A stretch of 64,000 nt of DNA, taken from Pinus tabuliformis (lineage: Eukaryota > Streptophyta > Pinopsida > Pinales > Pinaceae). The translations under genes and the position numbers were made by a program. Below, piece after piece: positions 11,886 through 21,227 of this stretch. Location: positions 827,620,556 to 827,684,555 of the forward strand of contig CM062816.1 in the NCBI GenBank assembly GCA_031772625.1, read 5' to 3'. A model generated the notes under the pieces. That model did no database searches. It saw nothing but the letters and a program-made list of their open reading frames with translations, and was not told the DNA's origin. How positions within the stretch are numbered: position 1 is the first letter of the stretch; each line of letters opens with the position of its first letter.

Positions 11886-13319
11886 TTCACCACAAACACA
11901 ATTCTCTTGATGCATTAGGATATCACCCAAGGGATTACAGAATTTTTGAAAATGCAGGTTGGTTGGAATACTTCAATAGAATGTATGTATTTAATGAAGA
12001 TATTACTTTAGAGTATGTGTAAAATTTGATAGAGTAGGGTTTGGTTGTGAGGGGAATGCAGATCAAAGTTACAGAGGAATTCATCTCCAGGGTGAAAAAT
12101 ATTCCTTGTATTGGGATGTGGTAGTTCATTAAAAATATTTCAATCCCAACCAAGGCAACATTCTTGTAGGAGGGTGACAAAATAAGGACTATTGGAAGGG
12201 AAGTAGAAAAAACCTCAGTTCCACACCCTTGGGAGGATGAAGCATATTGCATTTAGAAGTTTAACACCTGTGAAGGTCGGTTTGGAACAACCTTCAATTA
12301 TCATTTTAAGTTGTTGGCACACTTTGTAGTGGGAAAAAAATGAACATACCTTATTTTCTTATGAAATTATTGGAGCACATGGCACTTGCTGTTTGACAAT
12401 CTAAACACCTTGAAACTTGTGTAATAAATCATGGGTTAATCAATCTCATCATTATTGAATCGTTGGAATGACAGGACTGAGCACTTGGGAAATATTGTTG
12501 GCTATTGTGAGAGGACCAACTTGACGGAAGATAGAAATTGAGTCTAAGGAGCAGAGTGAAGATGTTACAGTAGAGGAAGCACGGCTGAGTAGGAGAATTA
12601 ATTCCCTTGCTAACAAACCTGTTCAAAACCCTAAGGTCAATACCACAACACTACCTACTCTTCCATCTAAAAAGCCCACTACTACAAAGGAGTCAAAAGA
12701 GTAAAAGGAGAAACCTAGTAAGTATAAGGAGGAGTCCAAGTGGAAACAAAATGATAACCCACATTATGGTAAGTCTTAGTTCAACCTTCTATCTCAACAA
12801 GTTTATTATCTAAGGAAGGAAAATGAATATTTAAGAAACAAAATTGCCATGACGCAAGTAAAAATATTAGAATAAGAAGCATTCAGGATTAGAAACCTTA
12901 GGCGAGGAAGTAGAGATGAATAATGCACCTCCTTCTCCCTTTGAAACTAGAAAAAATGAAAAATCATTATCTGAGGTGTGTGGGGAAATCCTTGAATAGG
13001 AAGGATATACACAAGATGAAGTCCAGAAACCAAAAATTGTTTTAGTGCAGGTATAGACAGACTTTAAAGTGAATGACATGGAGTTTGAGGATATGACATA
13101 AGAACTTGTTGAAGATGTTATTATTAGACAAGAACCAATAGTTGAAGTAAAGAAACCTAAGGAGTTTCAAGTCGCCACAAAAGAACCTATTGAAGATGTT
13201 TTTTCCACACAATAGCCAACATTTGAAGTAGAACATCCTAGGGGAAATAAAAATGTTAGCACACAAGAACCTGCCAACAATGCTACAAATATAAAAGAAC
13301 CATTAGTTGAGGAATTACA

Positions 13320-13460
13320 TGTTGAGAATCATGATTACCATTAGACCAAAACCCACAGGTATTAGTCAACGATCACATCGCCAGAGATAAGGATCCACGA
13401 GAGGTGGTTAGGCCATGTCACAAAACACATAGGGAGTGTTGGTTTATAAAATGTCCAACA
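13320..13460 (-). repeat. TRIM 3' LTR
   Basis: 141 bases, aligned end to end with the partner LTR at 13522-13662 with scattered substitutions, so the insertion is not recent. Both copies share the central block AAGGATCCACGAGAG. Confidence 0.88.
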
Positions 13461-13521
13461 ATATCCCCCCCAATTCGAGTCAGGTGTGTATCGAACTCAT
13501 GACCTACGCTCTGATACCACT

Positions 13522-13662
13522 TGTTTGGAATCATGATTGTCGTTAGAAAAAAAACCACAGGTGTTAGTCAATGATTTCATCGCTAGAGATAAGGATCCAC
13601 GAGAGACGGTTAGTCCATGTCACGAAACACACGGGGAGCATTGGTTTATCCAGTGTCCAACA
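13522..13662 (-). repeat. TRIM 5' LTR
   Basis: 141 bases, adjacent (two-base gap on the minus strand) to the TGGTATCAGAGC primer site. A short Arg/His/Cys-containing ORF crossing this LTR is an artefact of reading through it. Confidence 0.88.
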
Positions 13663-14198
13663 TTACAGTCAGAAGAAGAGAGATGGAGAAACATGAGGAT
13701 ATATAGAAATATGTTGAAAGAACTATTATAATAGCAGTAGAGGTAGTACGATCCAAAATTGATGATTATTTGAGTTCAATGTTTTTATTTTTTGAGTTGG
13801 GTAAATGGAGACAATTGGTAGCGTTATTACAAGAAGGCATAATTTTAGAAAGTGGGAAAAAAAAAATCATCCATGACCTTAAGGAAGCTTAGGTTGAGGA
13901 GACGATGATTTAAATACTGAAATGGGACAATATTAAAGAGGAAATAAAGAAGGAAAAGGTGCAAGTGTTGGAAATATATGAAAAGTCTAGAAATTACAAG
14001 AAGATAAGAAGAAGATGTGCAACCTTACACATAATATATTGAGTTGTATAAGAGCCTCTCCCTTCTACTCCTTGTTTTTGCAATAGAAACTTTTGATTTT
14101 TAGATTGAAAACTATGAAAGAATGAAGACCACGTGAAATGCCTAACATTAAATCCCTTCTTGAGACATTCATGAAAATCAATTTTGCATAGTGCATTT

Positions 14199-14919
14199 TG
14201 TTCGTTGAGTTTGGACTGACCCAAGTTCTGATTTTGCTGTGCACCAACAAAACCCTCAATCATTGTCCCTCTCGACAATGATCTGTAAGAAGATCACAGT
14301 CTCAACCGAAGTGATAATGTGAGGATGTAGAACCAGGTTTCTGCAACCTTGAGGGATGATGTGATGTGGTATTTTTATGTTCTTTTATCCTTATCATACA
14401 TAGATTACTTCTTCGGGTTGGATTATCTATTTAACCATGTCATTAATAACCATAAACAATATTGCGCAGAAGTAAAATATAACCAAAATACAAAACAAAA
14501 AGTGAAAGCTACATAATGATCATACACAATTTAGGCCCATAAAAATTGTATTTCTTATATTAATTCTTTGAAAAATGTACAAATCCTTGACCTGCACACC
14601 AAGATACATGTGTCTACACACTTAGCTGCAGACTTTAGGCCTCCACGCACTCAGTTGCGGAGCCTTTCCTTCAAGACTCAAAAAAATTTATAGAGACGCT
14701 TGTATCATATCATTATTACTATCCTTCATTACTTCGACTTGCATATTTTCTCCTATATATATTAATTACATCAACGGTACATCAAAATACCATGGTCCAA
14801 ATACCATGGTTCTCATAAAAACAATCAACTATTGCCCAAACCTATTACAAAAATAAGGGGCTTTGACCCACCCTGAAGCCGCTAAAACATCACACAGTAC
14901 TTAGCCCCTAAAATTGTCA
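14199..14919 (-). repeat. Element II 3' LTR
   Basis: Matches 57483-58190 over nearly its whole length (shared blocks include CCATGTCATTAATAACC and TTAGGCCTCC) and then the 23 bases at 52164-52186, beyond the Copia-2 insert. The accessory ORF reads straight into it with no clear polypurine tract, so the LTR start together with the tract seems to have been deleted. Confidence 0.7.
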
Positions 14920-14924
14920 GGTGC

Positions 14925-16528
14925 ATGCCATAGAAATCCTCTATTTTTCTCCATGACTCCACAGTGACTTCTTGAAATTTCTCCCCAATTTCATCTAGGT
15001 CCCCATTAGTAAGGACAAATGGCATTGTGCCCTTGGATTTATCTGATTTCTGCTTCTTTATGCTCCTTGGTGAAGTTTCACTCTACATCTTCCTTTTTCC
15101 TTTTTCTACCTTTGTCTTCTCCCTAGTCTATGCTTCAGCATGTTCTAGCTCCTATTCATCCTTGTCTTTATCTTTTCAACTTGATTCCCCATGCTGCGAA
15201 GTTTCTTCCCCTGTTTCCCTATCTCTTGCATCTTTCTCCATCGCAGTCATCCATTTTGTGGGCCACCTCTTTATTAATGTCATAAGATCATCTTTGGTGA
15301 CTAAGTATGGCAAGGGATGCCATGTCTTCATTATATCCTTTTGAGCCTGTATATAGAGCCTATGAAAGTCTATTTTGAACTTCGAAACATACTTATATTG
15401 CTAGTACAAGCTTGGTGATAGTATATGGTGTTGATTTACCAACATATGTAAATAAATCGAATATAAGACAAAAAATATTTTGTTCTCCTATGATCGCGAT
15501 GCCTCCTTGGTATAACAAAGCAAGGCATACCGTGTGATGTCACACACATATGCTTCTACCGGAGGAAACTACGAATCCTTCGTCTCCTTCCATGCCAACA
15601 ATTCTATGATCAAAAGCAACCATACGTAATGAACGGTCTTACCTTCCTCCTCAGCTTGCCAGAAATCTTCCAGGAATTATTTACATAGATATCCAACCGA
15701 GTGGTATTGGACCCCATTGTTGCACTGCTCAGCTAGGGAAACAACTATTGTGGGGACTTCATTGGCTCGACATTTTCGCATAATATTCCCAGCTAAGATA
15801 TGTGCGACGAAGCGTAGTCCTTGGTCACTAATCAAATTTATGTCGTAACATCGCTTTTTCTTGAACAAGCCAAACTTCTCCTTCATGTTTTGCACAATTT
15901 CTCTATTCTGATCCTTACCCACAAATTCTTTGGTGGGGTCCCTTCCTTGGTATGGAAACCTAGTAATCTGCCATATTAACATCTCGTCAATGGGGATCTT
16001 ATTTCCCATCTAAAGGTATCTGTCGTGCACCAGCACAAGAAATTTTCTTACGCAGGCTGTGTTGGGTGTACTTATGCCAAAGTACAGTATGTTCACCATG
16101 TTCAGTAAGCCCGATCAGTGCAACCCTTGCGCCCACTAATGTGGTTACAATCTTGTTACTTTGCTCTTTGGGTAATGGAATTACTTCAGGTACCTACTTG
16201 GTCTGAGCTGTGGGTATTTTTTTTGGTCGTTGAACTCGTTATCCTCGAACTTCAATTGTGGGATTGTTCCAAGAAATTCTCCTTCAAATGGTATTTTCTC
16301 TTGTAGCAATGGTGTAAATGTGCCATACTTCGCATCCTTGGAGTCTTTGACTAGCTTGGTGTTGGGTTTCCTAGGTGGTAAATATGGCGCTAGTGGGGAC
16401 GAAATTGTTTTTCTCTCTATCTCCATGTGTTGTTGTTTTACTTCTTCTTCACTTTATCTTATAGGTTGGGCTTCTTGTTGTGGTTCAGGCTTCTTAGGTT
16501 TCTTATCTTGCTTCTTCTTTGTTCTCTA
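14925..16528 (-). pseudogene. Element II accessory protein after integrase (PMD-like), C-terminal part
   Basis: About 530 codons with a dozen or so stops, the majority TAG. It starts with a basic Lys/Pro/Gln-rich stretch, then KNPIDEM-type sequence: IPIDEMLIWQITRFPYQG, which fits the motif of the element VI and element I accessory proteins (acidic, Ile/Leu, Thr, hydrophobic, Pro, Gly). The open segment from MGNKIPIDEM to HSVGYLCK is 110 codons. The C-terminus is Lys/Asp/Glu-rich. The N-terminal part lies across element VI at 32231-32760. No enzymatic motif is seen; function unknown. Confidence 0.55.
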
Positions 16529-17147
16529 CTCTGTTAGAGTCGGTCTTGAGCCCTCCATCAGGGATCAAAACTCTTTGCATTTGCATATGTAGGTGTCTCA
16601 TCAGTGTCAATTTTTGCATCCCATTAGGCATGCCATAACCCTGATGGAGGAACTGGTATATTTTTCCCTCTTGGCATTGCTGGCCCAGGTCATTTCAGTC
16701 ATTTAAGCTCTTTCAAGCTTGTCTTGTGTTGTCTTGAGGTCAATTTCCTAGGTCTAGGGTTTTGGTCAAAAATGTTTACAAGGTCATGTTTCTGAAGGTC
16801 AATAAATGTTCAGCAAGCCAGAGGGATGATTGTAAAGATGTTTATTCGAGATTTTTAATCTTTTACAGTTAATTTTCACCTTGGATTTAAAAACTTTGTT
16901 TTTAAAGCCAAGGTCATTTTTCAAATGTTTGTAAAAAGTGATGAAATTTCAAAAGATTTCAAAGGGCAGCATATAACCCTAGTCCCCTTGCCAATATCCC
17001 TCAGATGATCTCCCTGCAAAAAGAATCAAGTCAAAGCACTAAAAGAGTCAATTTCAGGACAAAGGAAACCAAAAAGTCAGTTTTATAAAGTGTCAAAGAG
17101 AAACATTAGAAAGTGGGTTTGAGCATGAAATTTTTTCAAATGAAACT

Positions 17148-17156
17148 TATAAAAAC
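17148..17156 (+). promoter_or_regulatory. TATA box in element VI 5' LTR
   Basis: TATAAAAAC preceded by AT-rich sequence and followed by a CT-rich stretch suited to transcription start about 30 bases on. It places the LTR ORF about 800 bases inside the transcript, on the R/U5 side. The partner box is at 28374. Confidence 0.65.
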
Positions 17157-17267
17157 CCAATCTCCCTCCTTTCACTCTCATTATGCATCCAAGACACTTG
17201 CAAGAGAAGTTTGAGTGAGTGATTGAGTGAAAGGAGCGAAAGAGAGCAAGTTCGGGCGTTGGACAGG

Positions 17268-17404
17268 GGCGCGACCCGTCAGGCCAGGTGCGCGACCCGT
17301 CAGAGGGGCGCGACCCGTCAGGAGGCTTCCCGCAGTGTAATTTTACAACTAGCGCGACCCGTCAGGCGCGCGCGACCCGTTGGGCGTGGCGCGCGACCCG
17401 TCAA
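17268..17404 (+). repeat. Six copies of GCGCGACCCGTCAGG-type motif, 5' LTR
   Basis: Six irregularly spaced copies of the 15-mer GCGCGACCCGTCAGG or one- to four-base variants, within 137 bases just after the predicted transcription start. The surrounding LTR is AT-rich, so the CpG density is striking. A further copy lies near 19946 and a degenerate one near 19620. Could be a protein- or RNA-binding site; no known motif recognised. Confidence 0.75.
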
Positions 17405-17985
17405 GCTGTCTCCCTCTAAACTTATTTCAAATTTTCTCAAACGCCTTCAAAGCCATCAAATTGCTTGAGGTAGGCTCCCTAATCTTGGTTATGATTGCTG
17501 GTTATGGTTGATGGACATTATGAATGTGTTTTTAATGATCAAAATGTGCAAGAGCAAGACCTCCATATGGCTGTATGTTACATTGTAAAAGTGGGCTAGG
17601 GTTTATTGCTGTTTCATGGTTTTTTCCCCTTGTAATTATTTCCCTCTTTCCCATTTCATTTTCCCTATATTTCCATGTCAATTTCCCTTTTAAATTTGTA
17701 AAGAAAACAAAACCTACCCCTTTTCCCTTTAAAAATAAAAATGAAATCCTAACCCTACTTCTCCTTATGCCCATGTAAACATATGAAATTGATGATGTAT
17801 ATGCAATGATGTTTGCATTGTATTTTCCTAAATTCCCTGTTGTATACATGTATTCCCATTTTCCTTGTAAAAATGTCCCTCCCCTAACATTTCCCTCATG
17901 TTCCTTGTCCCCTTGAAACAACATATAGATCAACTTTTTACAGGCAGAAACAGCAGCACAGTTTGTCCTCTTTGCTCTTTAAAAA

Positions 17986-19518
17986 ATGTCAGAAACCGAA
18001 ACTTATGAGCAAAGTGATGACCAGTCATCATCTTCAAATATTGAGGTACAGAGGAGGCCACATAAGGGTGGAAAGGGTGGACATCATAGGCGAGAGGAGC
18101 CCACATCTCTAGCAGAATTACAGGCCTGTCCTATGGCAGTCTCTTGCTTTCAGTATATGTCTTGTTATCAGTTCTGTGAGAGGATCTCTCGTATTCAGCA
18201 CCACAGAGAGTTGGCTCGCCTGTTTGTTTTACACTTGCATGATGGACATGTCAACCTTGCCGGGGTGGATTTCACATTGACACCTGAGATGATTGCACAG
18301 GCCACAGGGATACCTAATGTTGGAGAGGTATGGAATAAGCGCAAGGTGCTGGACAGTGTTCATTTTGAGCCTTTTGTTAGACCAGCACTCATGAGACACT
18401 TGACAGGAGTGTTTCCCTTCAGATTTCTCAGGAGTGAGTATGCTCCCATCATGAGGCTCATCATGCATTATTTTACTTGTGAGGGCAGATTTTCACAAGT
18501 ATATTCATACCATATTCGCCTCTTGATGCATTTCACCCGAGTGAGGATGATGAACATCCCTGTTTTCTTCTACCAGAACATTGAGAAGATGGTGTCCATG
18601 ATGCAGAGGAAGAGCCCGGCACAGCAGTACAGGAGCCTTTATCATTATGGTTCGATTCAGCTAGTGGTATTGCATCAGTTGGCTCAGCAGGGCATCTCAT
18701 GGGAGGAGTTCATCTCTCGTGAGTTTTTCACAGCACCACCTTCACCACATCATGCGGTTGTTCACGAGGAGGGAGGACCATCACAGCAGCATGACATCCC
18801 TGTCACTAGACATGTCAGCTCCTCACCCCTGGTTACCTATCAGAAAGGCCCGAGGGCCTTATTTGCAGCAGCTCGGCAAGTACTATCTCCACCTTAGGTG
18901 GAAGGGGTCTCGCCTTCATCATCAGCTCAGCGAGTGTTATCTCCACATCAGGTGGAAGGGGCCTCGCTCTCTTCAGCAGCACAGGCAGCACAGAGGGGCA
19001 AGCAGCCCAAGATTGATGAGGGGCCATCAGGAGTTCCAGATATTGAGCTTGTTGATCTTGAGACCATTTCTCCGAGCCAAGAGGCAAAGGAGGTCATTCA
19101 GCATCTCAGAGCTGAAAATGATGCCTTGCAGAGGAGATTAGAGGGTGCACAATGGACCATCACATACCTGGAGCAGCGCAACAAATAGTTGGAGGAGGAG
19201 AAAGCACTTGATGAGCTGTGGAGGATTCGTAGTGACCGAATCTTGAACCGAAGAAGACCCGGTGACCTATTGCCCGCTGACCGAGAGTCCATGCTCATCC
19301 AGGTAAATACACACTTGGAGAGGTTGTTGGCTAAGGCCAACCAAGAGAAGAAATTGCTGAGGAACATGAAGAACCATTACTGGGCAAGAATGCATGTGTG
19401 CAAGGCAAAGATGAAGATGTTTCAAAGGCGGTTGACCGAGGCACTAAAACAGAGAAAGAGGCCAAATCCCCTCCGTATCTTGGCTGAGGCTTCACTCAAG
19501 GATCAAGGCACTAAATAG
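17986..19518 (+). pseudogene. LTR-encoded accessory protein, 5' LTR copy (PMD-like plus coiled coil)
   Basis: A 510-codon frame starting at ATG (MSETETYEQSDDQSSSS) lying wholly inside the LTR. Residues about 1-40 are acidic/Ser then basic (RRPHKGGKGGHHRREE); about 80-110 hold FTLTPEMIAQATGIPNVGEVW, resembling the PMD motif; about 160-200 hold the HYFTCEGRF...MNIPVFF signature; 260-340 are Ser/Pro/Gln/His-rich with a repeated SPxxVEG unit; 360-510 form a Glu/Lys/Arg coiled coil. Two stops, both TAG (18895-18897, 19186-19188); the first is shared with the 3' copy, the second is CAG there. No membrane or enzymatic motif. The element I accessory ORF is a divergent relative. Function unknown. Confidence 0.85.
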
Positions 19519-20960
19519 CCTAGCCACAACACAAATCCCAAGAAATTTTGAGAATTTTGGGTGAATTTTGGCATTTTTTGGCAATTTGCAGGTTTTTCCC
19601 ATTAACGGGTCTCACCCCCCGCGCGACCCTTCATCATGGCAACTCAGTTTGGCAAAAACTCAGCATTTCCAGATTTTTCATGCAAATTTACACATGCCTA
19701 TGGATGGACTTGAGATTTGGTGAAGTTTTGGGCCTCCAGAAAGTCAAAAAACTAGCAAAAAATGACTTTCTGCCACTTTTTTGAATTGCAGAAAGCAGTC
19801 TTGGGAGATTTGATTTTTGACAGGGAAAATGAACTCCAAATTCGAAAATTCTAGTTGGTTTGGAAAGTAGACTCACAGACCTTTCCAACAAGCCTACTCT
19901 TGCCCAATTTGGACACCTGCAAGTGCCCCAAACATGTCTCCAAAGGCGCGCGACCCGTCAAGCAGATTTTTTCAAAAATGCACTGTACAGCCCAGAAAAC
20001 GCAAATTTGACTCAGTTTGACTTTTTGGGATGAAATGTGATCCTCTTTGATGTAATTATTGTACTTTTAAGACACTTTTACTCTTATGTAACACTTCTAG
20101 AAGATTCATTCATGTAAAGGGTAAATATTAAATGAATGAATTGGTTTCCAAGTTTATAGAGGCAAGTTGTTTTGACTGCCTAGTTTGTAGTGCTTAGTTT
20201 AGAAGTGGTTGAAACAGCTCCTAGGATAGTGAGCTCGACCCATAGAGGCAGGGAAAGAGGTTAGATCATCTATATTATGTACTTTCTTTCTCATTTTCAT
20301 GGTTGGACTCTTGAGGGATAAGCTTTCATTGTATTATTCACTGTATCTCTGCAATTTTTGGCTAAGGAAGACCAGGGTTTTGCAGTCCTCTTTGGGATTC
20401 TTGTGGACTCATGTGTTGATGGTGTGTTTCTCAATGTACTTGTAAGCTTGTTATGTGACTCATTTCCTTTCTTTTACTTCTGCACATTAAACAAATGAAG
20501 TGTTAAAGTAAGAATTCATGCCTGCCATGCTCTGCTTTTAAGTTTGTTTAATTTCAATGTTTTCTACTGTCTAAAGAGAATTCAAAGTGATTGTTTGCTC
20601 TCTTTAGCTCCTCACATTTCATTCCTGACCATCCACCTCAATCAAAAGCATCAATACTGTCTCCTACCTCGCCCCAAAGAACCCCCTACAGAAACTGTGT
20701 CCAATCCCCGCACCCAAAATTGCCATCCCCTCAATTTGCCACCAAAAACCCTAAAAACCCTAAATCAACCTTTTTGATCAGTTTACTAGCCTAATATCAG
20801 TGTTACCTTATTGGTCATCTCATCTATTGAAGATTTTACCGAGATAGACCGGAGAGATCCTTCTCCTGCCCCGTAGGGCTAGCTACGAGGTTAAATGGTT
20901 TGATGTTGCCTTGAGGTTTACCTTTCTCAGCCTGAGGTGAAATTTCAAGCGCTAACATAC

Positions 20961-20978
20961 TGGTGACCATACTGGGGA
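20961..20978 (+). other. Element VI primer-binding site
   Basis: TGGTGACCATACTGGGGA three bases after the LTR end. It is a four-mismatch variant of the arginine-tRNA-type site used by Ogre/Tat elements (TGGCGACTCTGCTGGGGA). Its position fits exactly; its mismatches leave the tRNA identity tentative. Confidence 0.65.
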
Positions 20979-21227
20979 AAAACACACTAATCGTTTGCTC
21001 ATTGACGTGTTATTTCATAAGTTTTAGACGGAGCCTGAAGTTACGCCAGGTAGCCTTCGAAAACGCTCTTGTGTTACATCAGCGTTAGTAGATAAATGCT
21101 GCTTCAGTCAATCTCCGTGAGCTTGTGAACGTAGCGCTTCATTGACACTTTATCCCAGTATAATTGTTAACTCTGAATCGTGGATGATAGGTTGAGAGTT
21201 TTCACAGGCTGAACGGTTTTTCTTTCC

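Larger units (their letters stand above)
13320..13662 (-). mobile_element. TRIM: complete 343-bp miniature LTR retrotransposon
   Basis: Two 141-bp direct LTRs (13320-13460 and 13522-13662) flank a 61-bp internal region. On the minus strand each LTR starts TGTTGGACA and ends in CA. The 5' LTR is followed by TGGTATCAGAGC, the primer site for initiator tRNA-Met (plus positions 13508-13519), and the 3' LTR is preceded by GGGGGGATAT as polypurine tract. TTACA is duplicated at 13315-13319 and 13663-13667. Removing the insert restores the accessory ORF reading (VEELQSEEERWRN). It has no coding capacity and must have used enzymes of another element. Confidence 0.9.
11886..14040 (+). pseudogene. Element I post-integrase accessory protein (PMD-like plus coiled coil)
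   Basis: A decayed ORF after integrase, interrupted by a TRIM. The N-terminal region reads through FENAGWLEYFNRMYVF and a motif ITLEYV...VTEEFISRVKNIP, similar in shape to the T-x-E-x-x-I-x-x-x-x-x-I-P motif of the element VI LTR protein. It then has FNTCEGRFGTTFNYHFKLL and MNIPYF (the latter after one frame change), which match the LTR protein closely (TCEGRF, YH, LL, HF, MNIP). The C-terminal half is Lys/Glu-rich with coiled-coil segments (LRKENEYLRNKIA; LGKWRQLVALLQEGI) and continues after the TRIM to about 14040. At least ten stops. Position after pol recalls env-like ORFs of Athila, but no membrane segment is seen. Confidence 0.65.
16534..20957 (+). repeat. Element VI 5' LTR (4,424 bp)
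   Basis: Order: 0.6 kb of U3, TATA box (17148), G+C-rich repeat cluster (17268-17404), accessory ORF (17986-19518), then 1.4 kb of tail with one more copy of the repeat near 19946, ending at the primer site. The rest of the non-coding part is AT-rich with no other feature that I can support. It is 44 bases shorter than the 3' LTR, the size of two repeat units. Confidence 0.95.

Noticed and set aside
13500-13522. GCTCTGATACCA looks like the 3' end of an initiator tRNA gene.
   Set aside because: There is no tRNA body; on the other strand it is the TGGTATCAGAGC primer site of the TRIM.
13537-13731. Zinc-knuckle-like CHETHGEHWFIQC in an apparent tandemly duplicated coding segment.
   Set aside because: The two copies are the 141-bp LTRs of a TRIM with primer site, purine tract and TTACA duplication; the peptide is a read-through of an LTR.
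14199-14320. Alternative LTR end at 14318 with a leader and gag start (GFVGAQQNQNLG) following, implying a tandem copy of element II.
   Set aside because: Both LTR copies match on to 14199 and 52164, then stop matching together at TGTT, with CATTT next to it; a longer LTR is simpler.
17223-17468. Arg-rich ORF with repeated RGATRQ and RGARPV peptides.
   Set aside because: Starts at TTG and its repeats come from the GCGCGACCCGTCAGG DNA motif; another frame of the same motif gives equally regular peptides.
17532-17933. Minus-strand 133-codon ORF conserved at 28758-29159.
   Set aside because: Conservation only reflects the two LTR copies; it contains no domain and lies in the leader of the LTR transcript.
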